From positions 206,277 to 270,276 of the forward strand of contig CACRSC010000019.1 in the NCBI GenBank assembly GCA_902651635.1: a DNA stretch of 64,000 nt, given 5' to 3'. This DNA comes from Mastigamoeba balamuthi (Eukaryota > Evosea > Mastigamoebida > Mastigamoebidae). Shown here piece after piece: positions 12,548-23,700 of this stretch (position 1 is its first letter; the number at the start of each line of letters is the position of its first letter). The translations under genes were made by a program, and so were the position numbers. The notes below the pieces were generated by a model, which saw nothing but the letters and a program-made list of their open reading frames with translations, did no database searches and was not told where the DNA came from.

Positions 12548-14063
12548 TCAGCAACAGCCATCACCCCAGGAGGGCGGAGAGAGGGGCAGAGTGGAGGCGC
12601 ACGAGAATAAAAAGTCCCTGCCGCCGAGGTTAGAGACGCGCATGAGCGAGTTCACAGGCCACGACATCTTGATGCCGTTGCAGACCACGACGGGGTGGTA
12701 CATCTTGTCGAGCGTCAGCACCGCCGACCCCGTGAAGTGGTCGATGATCGCCTGCAGGCCCTGCAGGCGCGCGTACGACACCTGGCACACCTTCTCCGAG
12801 TAGTGCTCCCACTTCTTGCCGTTGAACTCGGCGTAGAACGGCGCGATGAACTCGGGGCTCACAAAGTTGATGAACGCGTACCCGACGTTGGCGCCGCTCC
12901 TCATGTCGATCGGCAGGTAGCAGAAGTCAAACGCGTTGCTGTGGCTGCGCTCGATCTTGTCCAGCAGCTGGCGCTGCGAGTACTTGTTGGGTATGTTCCT
13001 GATCATCAGCGTCGTCCTCTTGTCCAGCACGCCCCCGTCGGGCCCGAACCTGATCGCGTAGGCCTCCTCCGACGCAGAGGGCACCGGCTGCGACCGCTTG
13101 GCAGACGTCCCCTGCTCGCTCTGCACCCTCCGCCCGCCGCTGTGGTGCCCCGCCGACGACGACGCCGACCCCGTCGACGACGCCGGCGACGCCGCAGAGG
13201 CCCCGCCGCCGATCTTCATGTCCGAGATCTGCGCCTCGAGCAGCGCGATCTGCGACATGAGGTCGCTGATGCCGCCGCCCGACACCTGCTGCACGCGCGC
13301 CAGCAGGTCCCTGCGCACCGCCAGGTCCCTCTGCATCCTGTGTATCTCCCGCGAGCGGCCGCCCGACGACAGAGACGCGGCGGACTCGGCCAGCGGCAGC
13401 CCGGACCCGACGCTGAGCCCCGCGGCCGGCGGCGCCACGCGGAAGAACGGCGACGACACGGGCAGCGCGCCCTCCGAGTGCGGGCACGAGAACGGCGCCG
13501 GCGGGCCCGTCAGCACCGGCTGGGGCGCGCCCACAGACGACGCCTGCCACGAGTGCGGCGCCATGCGCGGCTGCAGGTGCAGCTGGAGCTGCTGCTGTTG
13601 CTGCTGCTGCTGCATCTGCATTTGGTATCTGGTTTTGGGGGTGGGAATCGTGACGTGTTAGTTTCCGATACCACGGAATCTTCTGTTGTTTTCTCCCGCA
13701 CAAATTCACCGGTGTATCTTTCATGCGTGGTTGCACCACGCCGATGACGTGGCGGATAAAAAGAAGAAAATAGGTTTGGGGCACAAAATGAAACTCACTG
13801 CTGCGAGGGTCCCGGAGGCGGGCGGGCGATGGTCGGGTTGAACGGCATGGCCTGCGGGTTCAGGCTCAGCGTGCCGATGGGCTGCTTCCAGTTGACCCCT
13901 ACACGTACGCACGCACAAGATATCCCGGCCGGGAAGATATTTTTAGCAAAAAGTTCAAGTGGGCCGGCTGTCCACTGCCGCGCTCCGCTGCGCGCAGGCG
14001 ACGGCGCGGGGCGGGTGGGGGCGCACCCCACAGATCCGGCTGGGTGAAGAGGCTCTGGTCCAT
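12548..14063 (-). CDS. Mei2-like RNA-binding protein (C-terminal RRM)
   Basis: Exons 14063-14027, 13898-13799 and 13628-12548 join in phases 1 and 2 to give 405 aa. The N-terminal half holds a Gln-rich run, low-complexity Ser/Pro/Ala sequence and a short coiled coil. The C-terminal half is the special RRM of the Mei2 family: TTLMIRNIPNKYSQRQLL, then FDFCYLPID, then NVGYAFINF and FNGKKW. Mei2 proteins bind RNA and control meiosis in fission yeast and development in plants; relatives occur across protists. The first exon is only 37 nt and was chosen because its phase, donor (GTGCGC) and acceptor all fit. The last 20 residues are uncertain: a weak donor after the Ser-Leu-Met-Arg segment could skip to an exon ending near 12509. 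Confidence 0.85.
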
Positions 14064-14510
14064 CGGGGCGTCGTGTGTGTGGTGATCCGGCGCCGCGCGG
14101 GCCGACGTACACACAGATGTGGTGCTTTTTTTTAAAGCAGTGTTCCAATCCGGGAGATACACAACCGTGACGTGGCAGATATCCCAATTCTCTTTTCTCC
14201 CTGTTGGGGGCGAGCTGCTGCCCCGCGTGGCCCGGTTCGCGCCCTGTACTGCGCCGGGCTGCACCATGGCCTTCAGGCAGCCGCGACAAATCTTCAGTTT
14301 TGCCGCAATTTCACCGAGTTCCTGTTCGGACACAAGATATCACCGAAATATCCGCCAAGAAAGAGGACCTAAGAATGGAGCGTGGGTGCCGGGTCGCTGC
14401 AGTGCCGTCCCTCGACCTCGTCGTCACGCACGTCGCATCCGCTCTCTCCCTTTCCCACTGCAGTGGGTGCAGTGCATCTGTGCTGATGATGCACGAGCCG
14501 CAACAGGGGC

Positions 14511-17500
14511 ATGACCGTTTCTCCCTCGATGCATCGTCGCAAGGCCTCCGAGCCCCCCCGGCCACCGGCCTCCAACACCGCTCCCAGCGGAGCACTGGGC
14601 GGCCTGGGCCTGGGGTCGTCGCCGCCGTCGCAGTCGCCGCCGCTGCTGCCGACGGGGTCGCCAGTGCCGCTGAGCCCGCTGTCGTCGCCGCACAGGAACA
14701 GCCTCGCCCCCCTGATGCCCCTCAGCGGCAGCCCCCGCTGCTCCAAGTCCCTCTCCCCCTCGTGTGAGTGCCTCCCCTCCCCGTTCTCTCCCTTCTCTCC
14801 CCCCTCCCCTCGTGAGCCTTGCTTTGCATTGGCTCGTTGCATTTCCCTGGGTGGAAGCCAGTTGCATCTTTATCCGAATATCGTGCGAATAACAATTGAC
14901 ATGCCGGTTTCTGGACGGTTTTCTCTCCCTAGCAGCTTTCGGCCCAGGGCCCAGGGCCGACCCGCTGAAGGAGCTGTGGACAAACAAGATGACCCCGGAC
15001 GCGTTTGTGCAGACGGTGGAGTCGGCGCCGCCAGAGCAGAGGCGCCACTGGCTCCGACAGGTCCTTTCCCCAGAGCACCCTCTCCCAGCAACTCATTGCC
15101 TCTTCTGGGCAGATGGCCGTCGAGTTCCTCAAAGCTGGCTCCTTCCTTCGGATCTCCAACGAAATCGACATGAGAAAATCAGTTGACGTGATCGTGCACG
15201 TGCGCCGACATCCCGGAGAGGCCATTCAGACCAATGACGCTGCGTCCTCCCTCCCTCTGCTCGAACAGGAGACGTGCCAGGCGCTGCAGTGCGACAGGGC
15301 GACACTGTTCATGGTGGACGCCAAGAACGCCCAGCTCGTGTCGCTCCACCCCAAGGTCTCGCAGGGCCAGACGATCAAGTCGCCCCTCAGCACGGGCATC
15401 GCCGGCCATTGCGCCACCACCGGCGAGGTCCTCAACGTCCCCGTGCGCACACGCCGCCATCCTCGCCTTCCCCGGCCCTCCGCGCCAGCCTAGCTGGTCG
15501 CGAATGCCCACGTCTCACACGACATGCAGGACGCGTACGCGGACAAGAGGTTCAACGCGGCGGTGGACAGGCGCTCGGGGTACAAGACTACGTCGCTGCT
15601 GTGCTACCCCGTCCGCAACCGCGAGGGCAAGATCATCGCCGTCATCGAGGCGCTGAACAAGCAGAACGGGCAGAACTTCACCCCCGAGGACGAGCTCATC
15701 CTCAACGTCATTGCACAGCAGGCATCCGCGGCACACACGGAGCGCACACCAACTCCTCACGGGGGCTCGGCTGCGCAGGTGGGGATCTCGCTGGAGAACA
15801 CGCACGCGTTCCAGGAGGCGGTGCGGGAGAAGCAGAAGGTGCGGGCGCTGCTCAAGCTGACGCGGGACACGATCACCAAGGTCATGGACACCAACAAGCT
15901 GATAAAGACGGTCATCAAGAAGGCTCGAATGCTGCTCGAGGCCGACAGGGCGTCGCTCTTCGTCACGGACAAGGGCAAGCAGCAGCTCTGGACCGTCGTA
16001 GCCGACTCCTCGGGCCCCATTCGAATGCCGCTGGCCACCGGCATCGCTGGGTGAGTGCCCACGGCCACTCGCCCCAGCATTCAGCTGACCACGTGGGGTC
16101 TGGCGCAGAATGTGCGCGTCCCAGAACAAGATCGTTAACCTCGAGGACGCCTACGCGGACCCTCACTTCAATCGCCAAATCGACAAGGAGTCAGGCTACC
16201 GGACAAAGGTGCGGTTCCACTGTTTCTAGTGCTCCAATTGACGCTACTTGGGCTCTCGCAGACGCTCCTGTGCTGCCCGATTCAGGTGCCCACTTTCCTC
16301 GTTTCCCCTGCTCCCTCTGAGACTGTTGCAGAGCAACAAGGGCGAGGCGCTGGGCGTTGTGCAGATGATCAACAAGAAGGACGGAGGGCCGTTCATGAAG
16401 GACGACGAGGAGCTGCTGACGGGCTTCTGCGCGCAGGTCGCACTGGCCCTTGAGACGGCGGCTCTCTTCCGCGAGATCAACGACACGAAGCTTCTGCTCG
16501 AGGGGATCATGGGGAGTATCAACCACCTGATCATCACGCTCGAGGACGCGGGGACTCTGGTGCAGGCCAACAAGGACCCGGCCAACCTGCTGGGCATCCC
16601 GCGCAGCCAGATGGCGGCCCAGAACTACAAGACGTTCTTCTCGGCAAACCCCAAGGTTAGGCCACTGTCCCACCCCCTGCGCTAACTCTCCGGATACAGC
16701 TCGCTTCAGACATTCAGACAGTGTACACTAAGTGCTCTGGGGTCACTGAGAGGGACTACGTGTTCCACAAGCCAGACGGGAAGGCAAGCACTGTTCCGCC
16801 TCCCAGAGGTCTCACCCAAAGCACGGCAGACTGTGAACCTGAGCTATAGCATCGTTCCGCTCGAGTCCACCAACGTGCTGACCGCTTCGTTCCGCATCCG
16901 TGGCGTCGTAGTCATATTCGAGGACCTGTCCACCCAGCAGCAGCTCCTTTCCACTCTGGGAATGTAGGCTTCCAGGACGGGGAGGCGTCCCTGCTCACAG
17001 CGCACCGCAGGTACATGTCCCCCGAGCTGGCGATTGAGGTGGTGAAGGACGGCGGCACGAAGCTGGGCGGGAGTGAGTCCGAGGCGACGGTGCTCTTCAC
17101 TGACCTGCGGGACTTCACTTCCCTCTCTGAGTACACTAGTCTCCTGCGACCCTCACAAAGCCTGACGGCGGAACAACGCACAGGAAAATGAGCCCGCAAA
17201 CCACCGTCGACCTGCTCAACGATTACTTCGGGCGGATAGGAACGGCCATCGTACGCGAGAACGGGACTATTAACAAGTTCCTCGGAGATGGCCTGATGGC
17301 TGTCTTCGGGATCCCAATACCGTGCGTACAACAGTACATCGGCTCGTGCGCCCCCCTCAACACGCAGCTGCAGTGGCGAGAGGGATGCGGAGCAGGCGTG
17401 TATGGCCGCCCTCCGCATTGTGGGGAGCATCGAGGAGTGGAACAAAGAGCGCCAGAGGCAGAACCAGACAACGATCCGCTTGGGCATCGGCATCAACACG

Positions 17501-18147
17501 GGGCGAGTGCTGAGTGGTAACCTCGGCTTCGAGAAGCGCATGGAGTACACCGTAGTGGGCGACGAGGTGAACACGTGCTCCCGCATCGAGAGCATCACCA
17601 AGGTGTACGGAGCTCAGGTCCTCATCTCGGCAGGGACGTTTGACAAGGTGCATTCACCACACCCTCTGGCTCGCCGCCACTGAACTGTTCCGTTTGCTGC
17701 GACTCGAAGGTCAAGGACAAGTTCGTCACCAGAGAGGTGGATGCAGTGCAGCTAGTTGGGAAGCACCACCCGATCGTCGTGCACGAGCTCATTGCACACC
17801 GCTGTGCGTGATTTTGTGCACCCACGCAAGAGCTCAGTCTCCCCCTTCTCAGCCCATAAGTTATCTGAGGAGATGATCTCTGCGATGGACCACTTTGCCG
17901 CAGGGCGGAGCTACTACTGGTGCCCCCCGGTCCCCAGAATCGCATCTCTCCCCGTTCAAAGCCACTGGACTGACCTGAGCTCCCATTCAGCAAAGGGGAG
18001 TGGGACGCAGCCATATTCGAGTTCCACACAGCGTGGGAGGACGCGCAGGATCCCGTGTCGCGTGTCTTCCTCGACCGCTGCCGTGCGTTCAAGAAGCGGC
18101 CACCAAAGCCGGGCTGGAGCGGCGTGTGGGAGATGGACACCAAGTGA
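14511..18147 (+). CDS. Class III adenylyl cyclase with two GAF domains and a PAS-like domain
   Basis: Multi-exon gene of roughly 1000 aa. A Ser/Pro-rich N terminus (exon 14511-14763) leads to GAF1 (about 15113-15735), GAF2 (about 15780-16480), a PAS-like segment (about 16480-16930) and the catalytic domain (about 17010-17780). The two metal aspartates are in FTDLRDFT and GDGLMAVFG. The adenine-selecting Lys (INKFLGD) and Thr (EYTVVGDEVN) and the transition-state Asn and Arg (VNTCSRIES) are present, so an active ATP-specific cyclase is expected. The conserved tail ends WEMDTK-stop at 18147. This order matches cyanobacterial CyaB1, whose GAF domains bind cAMP. A 24-nt microexon (16261-16284) and two GC..AG introns (donors near 15736 and 16782) restore the family sequence. 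One junction near 17810-17880 is unresolved. The exon 2 acceptor is a NAGNAG site (14933 or 14936). Confidence 0.88.
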
Positions 18148-18363
18148 GTTCAGACAGCGGCAGTCTTGCCGGGAAGACAGCCCGCAACTCAGAGTGTACA
18201 ATGTACAGGCACGCCAAGCCGTGCTCAGCTGTTCTCTTCTACCGCCCTTGGCAGAGTCACCCGGGCCACTCGTAGACGGGGCGCCAGTCACCAATAGGGC
18301 CAGCACTTGCACATGTGGGACAAGCAAGCGAATTTCAGATATTGTGTGGTTAGGGTGCCCAGC

Positions 18364-19011
18364 TCAGTTGGTGTGCCTCTTCGAGGGGCCAATGAGACCG
18401 CTGGGAATCAGGGCGGGTGTGCGGCTGCAGTAGTCCTCGTACTCCTTGCCGAACTGCTTGCGCATCATGGCCTCCTCCTTGTTCCAGCGGACCAGCCACA
18501 TGGCCGCCATCGCCGGCACAACGGTCCAGCCAGCGACCCAGTTGCGGACCAGCAGCGGCTGCGTCAGGGAGGACAGCCAGATGGCCGCGTACATGGGGTG
18601 GCGCACAGCCGCGTAGACCCCGCTGGTCACCAGCGAGTGGCCCTCGCGGACCCTGAGCACGACACTCCAGTTCAGCCCCAGGTCGGCGAGGCTGCGCCAC
18701 AGGAGCCACAGGAACGGCACCTGCAGGGCCGCTGCGGCTGCCGAGGCCCAGGCGGGCACCGTGGCGACGTCGGCCAGCGAGAGCGGCCCCGCGTGGCCCA
18801 GCAGGCAGAGGGCGATGACGTAGGACATGGGCACGAACGACTCGGCGGCGAACATGAGGCCGAAGACGAGGCTGTCCAGCAGGTCCGTGTGGTTGCTGGC
18901 GCAGACGTTGCGGCGGTTGCGCGCGGCGTAGGACGAGCGGATGGCGCTCCTGGCGAGGAACGAGGCGACGTAGACCGCCTCGGGCCACGGGACGTGGTGC
19001 AGCTGTATCAT
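18364..19011 (-). CDS. ICMT/PEMT-family membrane methyltransferase, copy 1
   Basis: Single exon, 215 aa, with several hydrophobic segments. It carries the family signature: a glycine-rich turn followed by VYAAVRHPMYAAIW, then a C-terminal EEAMMRKQFGKEYEDYC. In this family (isoprenylcysteine carboxyl methyltransferases and phospholipid methyltransferases) these residues bind S-adenosylmethionine. It could methylate prenylated proteins such as the Ras at 43.8 kb; the substrate cannot be read from sequence. It overlaps no neighbour and converges on the cyclase, whose stop lies 216 nt away. A paralogue lies 1.5 kb downstream at 19832-20467. The N terminus differs from copy 2, and the Met at 19011 is the first in frame. 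Confidence 0.8.
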   Translation of the reverse strand: MIQLHHVPWPEAVYVASFLARSAIRSSYAARNRRNVCASNHTDLLDSLVFGLMFAAESFVPMSYVIALCLLGHAGPLSLADVATVPAWASAAAAALQVPFLWLLWRSLADLGLNWSVVLRVREGHSLVTSGVYAAVRHPMYAAIWLSSLTQPLLVRNWVAGWTVVPAMAAMWLVRWNKEEAMMRKQFGKEYEDYCSRTPALIPSGLIGPSKRHTN

Positions 19012-19237
19012 TTTCTGCCTGGTGGGAATAGCGACTGAGCTCTTTGCTTGTGCGCAAGAAGATCCGGACCGTTTGGAGAAGAGCTACCGAGAGGCGGTGT
19101 GGGTGAGTCATCAGGATTTCCCTCTGTTCCATACATTCGACAGGAAAAGCGCACAAGGTGCACCCAGAGCCGTTGCTGACTGAGGCACAATTCGATCTTG
19201 CAGGATAAATATCGGCAAGCAACTGGCCACAGTGCCC

Positions 19238-19539
19238 ATTCTGCACTGACTGCCCGACCTCCGAATCGACATCCGTCCCCTCTGTGCTCGCGCCGTTCCG
19301 ATGAGGGATGCAGCCGCAGAGCCACGATGCGGAGCAGCAATGCCGAGGGGGGGATTAAGGGCTGAGAGTGTCTCGCGTGGCGCTCCCCACCGCGGTGGCC
19401 CGCGCTCGGAGGGCAGCGCAAAGCAGCCCCTGTCTCGCAGAGCAAAACTAGATAGAAGCCGAGCCCGCTCTCTGTTAGTGCCCCAGCGCAGAGCAACTAC
19501 CTCACTAAGACACCGCAGCCTCCAGCGTCTGCGCGGATT
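19238..19539 (+). pseudogene. Inverted, broken fragment of the 20718-24534 coiled-coil gene
   Basis: The plus strand here matches the coding (minus) strand of the neighbouring gene around 22050-21700 with many substitutions and small gaps. The match includes the end of that gene's intron and the start of its third coding exon. Shared landmarks are the blocks reading ctccccaccgcgg, gagggcagcgcaaagcag and gtgccccagcgcagagc. Reading frames are broken. Since intron sequence is included, this is a DNA-level copy, not a retrocopy. Confidence 0.75.
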
Positions 19540-19831
19540 CAACTCGACCAAATGGCCGTCACAAAGAGCCCGGTGCCGGGCATTCAAGAAGAGGCCGCTA
19601 GAGTGGTGTATGGGATGGCCAACAAATGAGTTTAGGCAGCGGCGGTCCGGCCACCGAGAAAGCCAGCAACTCTGAGTACAATGCAGAGGGTACACCAAGC
19701 CGTTCATTATCTGTTCTGCCAAGACACTGGCCCTTGACAGAACAGACGGTCGTTAGGACAGAGCGCCGAGAGGCAATAACCGATTATTGTGTAGTGGCCA
19801 GCAATTGTGCCTATGTTGGGTAATGCGCAAC
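19540..19831 (+). pseudogene. Duplicate of the adenylyl cyclase 3' end and downstream spacer
   Basis: Resembles 18075-18363: a segment equivalent to RCRAFKKRP of the cyclase tail (ttcaagaag then ggcc), the TGA region (aatgagttt against aagtgagtt) and then the spacer up to the methyltransferase stop. The catalytic domain is absent, so it is a remnant carried along with methyltransferase copy 2. Confidence 0.75.
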
Positions 19832-20467
19832 TCAGTTGGTGTGCCTCTTCGAGGGGCCAATGAGACCGCTGGGAATCAGGGCAGGAGTGCAGCTGCAGTA
19901 GTCGTCGTACTCCTTGCCGAACTGCTCGAGCATCATGGCCTCCTCCTTGGGCCTGCGGACCAGCCACATGGCCGCCATTGCCGGAACAACGGCCCCGCCT
20001 GCGATCCAGTTGCGGACCAACAGCGGCTGAGTCAGGGCGGCCAGCCAGATGGCCGCGTACATGGGGTGGCGCACAGCCGCGTAGACCCCGCTGGTCACCA
20101 GCGAGTGCCCCTCGCGGACCCTGAGCACGGCACTCCAGTTCAGCCCCAGGTCTGCGTGGCTGCGCCAGAACAACCACAGGAACGGCACCTGCAGGGCCGC
20201 TGCGGCTGCCGAGGCCCAGGCGGGCACTGCGATGTCGGCGAACGAGAGTGGCCCCGTGTGGCCCAGCAGGCAGAGGGCGAACACGTAGGTCATGGGGAGT
20301 ATCATCTCCGTCGCGAACATGAGGCCGAGCACGAGGCTGTCCATTAGGTCTGTGCGGCTGCTAACAGATACGTTGCGGCGGTTGCGCGCGGCGTATGGAG
20401 AGCGGATGGCGGTCATCGAGAGGAACGAGACGACATAGACGGCCTCGGGCCACGGAAATGCGATCAT
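19832..20467 (-). CDS. ICMT/PEMT-family membrane methyltransferase, copy 2
   Basis: Single exon of 211 aa from the Met at 20467, clearly paralogous to 18364-19011 over its whole length with the same C terminus (SGLIGPSKRHTN). Differences concentrate in the N-terminal third and in loop residues. The SAM-binding core (VYAAVRHPMYAAIWL and EEAMMLEQFGKEYDDYC) is intact, so both copies look functional. The frame is also open upstream to 20524; the shorter start is preferred because it aligns with copy 1. The sequence upstream of the start also resembles that of copy 1, showing that promoter and gene were duplicated together. Confidence 0.8.
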   Translation of the reverse strand: MIAFPWPEAVYVVSFLSMTAIRSPYAARNRRNVSVSSRTDLMDSLVLGLMFATEMILPMTYVFALCLLGHTGPLSFADIAVPAWASAAAAALQVPFLWLFWRSHADLGLNWSAVLRVREGHSLVTSGVYAAVRHPMYAAIWLAALTQPLLVRNWIAGGAVVPAMAAMWLVRRPKEEAMMLEQFGKEYDDYCSCTPALIPSGLIGPSKRHTN

Positions 20468-20717
20468 TTCTCCCTGGCAAGAATAGCTGAGCTCTTTGTT
20501 GTGTCTGAGGAGATCTGCAAACACGGAGCCGGCGTTCCAAGCGCGGTGGATTTGCGTTTTTCACGGACACGTGGTGGACTGTCATTACTTGTTTTCTCGG
20601 TTCCATCAGTTCCACGGGAAAAGCGCACAACACGAGAGGTGCACCCCACCCCCCAAGAGCCGTTGCTGTCAACGTCATAACGCTGTTATCGAGATAAATA
20701 GGCAATCACTGAACGCT

Positions 20718-23700
20718 TCAGAAGCGGTTGCTGGGATGAACAGGCATTCCGAGCAGCGGCAGGACCAGCGACTCGGTCTTGCGAGCTGTGCCTCCGCCTC
20801 CGTCGGCCCCCGCGCCAGCAGCGGGGCCGCCCTGCTGCTTCCTACTGGCGTCGTACTGGCTCCCCAGCACCGCCTGCGCGGGCACCCTGGCAGAGATGAG
20901 GTCTTGGTTGGCCACGGGGCCCCCCTGGAGCAGCAGCTGCCCGAAGAGCTCCACCTGCTGCGCGCTGATCCCCAGCAGAGGAACGGTCCTCTCCTGCCTC
21001 TCCTGCAAACAAGCGAACATCAGGCCACGTCGGGAGCAGAGGGAGCAGCGCGATATCGGCACATTGCGCACCGCGGTGGCATCGGGGCCCGCGGGCTTGG
21101 GCGCGGCCCCGGGGGCAAGTGGCGGGAGCGAGAGCTCGGAGCCCTCGGCGGGCCCAGCGGGCTTGCAGGCGAAGGCCCCAGACCACATCTCCTCCAGCAC
21201 TGACTGCATCTTGATCCCGGCCTCCACGACCAGCACGCGGTCCAGCCCGGCCCCGGGCTTCTTCTCCCGGTTGCTCTGCGCCTGCGTGATGTCCATGGAC
21301 GACATGCGGAGCTTCTTGGCCAGTGTCAGGGCCTCGCGGGGCCGCGGGGGCCGAATCGCAGGCGCCAGGGCAGCGGGGCTCAGGTTCACCGCCGAGGGGC
21401 GCGGTGCCGAGCTCTTGAGAGGGCACACAGCGATGAGGGCGCACGACTTCTGCAGGTGCTCAGTCTCCTCGCGGATCTTGGACTTGCGCAGCGACATGGG
21501 CTTGCGGTCGTCGCGCTCCGTCGGTAGCGGGCTCTCGCCCACCTGTGGGGCAGGCCCTCTGGCGGCGTCCCGTTCCCGCTCCTTCTCTCTCACCTGCTGC
21601 GGCTGCAGTGGCGGCATACGCGTCGCCGCTGGCGCCGGGGCCTCCTTGTCAAGCGCGGCCACTGCGGGCTTGGTCTCCTCTGCCTCCCTACGCTCCTGCT
21701 CTGCCTCGACCCTTGCCGCTGCTCGCGTGGCGCTGGAGGCCGCGGCGTCCGAGGGCTCCTCGGCGAGGTCGTTGCTCTGCGCTGGGGCACTGACGGAGAG
21801 CGGGCTCGGCTTCTTGGGCGCTTTGCTCTGCGAAACAGGGGGCGCTGCTTTGCGCTGCCCTCTGTTCGCAGGGCGAGCTCGGGCAGCCGCGGTGGGGAGA
21901 GCCAGGCGGGACTCCGAGCCCTTGGTATCCGCCCCGCTTGGCTTTGCTGCCCTCGCCGAAGCCTGCTGCTCCGAGTCCTGGCTCTGCGGCTGCTGCCCTC
22001 CCATCGACGCGAGCTCGTCGGGGACAGACGCCGACTAGGAGGCCGGTCAGTCAGTGTAGCGCTGAGGGCTCTCGCTAACCTTTCGAACTGTGCTCCTGGC
22101 ACTCGAGCTCCCGGCCTCGCTCCCGGCGGACCGCTCGAGGCCTAGCTTGGGGACGACGCCCAGAAGCTGCCTGGCGGTGTCGGGGTCCATGTCGTCCAGC
22201 GTCTCGTCGATGTCGAAGAACCGCGCAGGCGAGTCCGAGCGAGAGACATACGGGCGTGCGTCGTCGCGGGAGACGAAAGGATTGGTGTCTGGCCGCGTCG
22301 GGACAGCGGACGGGGCCCGCGTCACCCCGTCGTCCCCTCGCAGCGCGCGCTTCTGCGCCACGTGCGTGATCTCCTCCACCGTCCCCGGGCCCTCGACGTA
22401 CTTCGAGGGTATCGAACTCTGAAGAACCGACAACGTGTCAACCGCACAAGCAGTGCAGGGGCCAACCGTGCGGGGGACGGACCTTGACGACATCGTCGTA
22501 GAACTCAAGCTGGCGCTTGAGCACCGAGTTGCTGGCGATCGCGGCCCGCTGGCGCTGTTCCGAGGCGAGGGCCTTCTTGAGCGCCTTCATCTGCGCGCGC
22601 TCGATCGACTGCTTCTCTAGCTCGAGCCGCGCCAGCACCTGGAAGCACCTCGCGCGCACCGCGGCCAGCTTGCAGTCGAGGTCCGACACCACGGCCTGCA
22701 TCCGCGCGAGCTCCGCGTTGGACCTCACCTGCGGGCATCGCGCGACGTCCATCTCCGCGCGGATCAGGAGGTTCTTGGAGTCGCGCGCGGCGGAGGCGGC
22801 GGCCTCGACGACCTTGGAGATTCGCCTCTGGTGCGTCATGAAGTGCTCGATGTTGCCCTGGGCCTGCAGCAGCGCCGCGGACGTCGCCGTGCGGTCGTGC
22901 ATCGTCAGCGCGATGATGTCGCGGAACTGCGCGTCGGGCCCGCACTCGCTTACGAGAGTGCGCTGCAGGGCCTCGGCCTCGCGCTTGAGCGGGTGCAGCC
23001 TGGACGAGGCGATGATGCTCTCGGACTGCAGTGCCTCGTACGTGCCCTCGTCGACGCGCAGCGCGTGCTCGCGCTGTGCCACGAGCTGCTTGAGCCTCGC
23101 GAGCACCTGCGCGGGGTCCTCAATCTCCACAACCCTGCGCTCTACCTGCTGCGCGCCCTGCTTCTGCTGCTGTTGTTGCTGCGGAGGCGGCGGCCGGCGG
23201 ACGGCAGCCTCCCGCTTGAGGGCGGACTTGAGGACGACCTCGAAGACCTCCTCCTCCGCATCGTCGCCGCGGACTTTGCAGACGCCGAACTCGCGAGCGC
23301 TGTAGTCACACGAGGAGCTGGCGGGCAGCGCAGAGGCCAGCTGGCTGCTGCAGAGCAGCTGGCCGGCGCCGGCGAAGCGCAGGATCCACCGCGCGCGGTC
23401 CGCGGACCCGCCGGCGGACGCCCCGAAGCAGAGCCGCGGGCCGCGGGCGACGGTGGCGCCGCAGACGACCTCCTCGGCGGCGAGCGGGTGGCGGAGGACC
23501 TGCTCGGGCCACTCGCAGTTGCGCAGGTACTCGGCGACGCCCAGGCAGAACGCCACGCAGTGCTCGGCCGTGTGGAACGACAGCACGTGCGCGTCGTCCG
23601 CGTCCGAGGGCGCGCGCACCTCCGCGCCCGCGTGCTCGGCGCACTTGGCCCGCAGCGCCGCGCTGATCGTCCGCTGCGCCAGCGCCATCGCCGCCGGCGC

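Larger units (their letters stand above)
18075..20700. repeat. Tandem duplication of cyclase tail plus methyltransferase, split by an inverted fragment
   Basis: Units of about 1.15 kb (18075-19237 and 19540-20700) lie in the same orientation with the inverted 19238-19539 fragment between them. Homology extends upstream of both methyltransferases (aatagc..tgagctctttg, gggaaaagcgcacaa.., agagccgttgctg.., gataaata). Confidence 0.75.
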
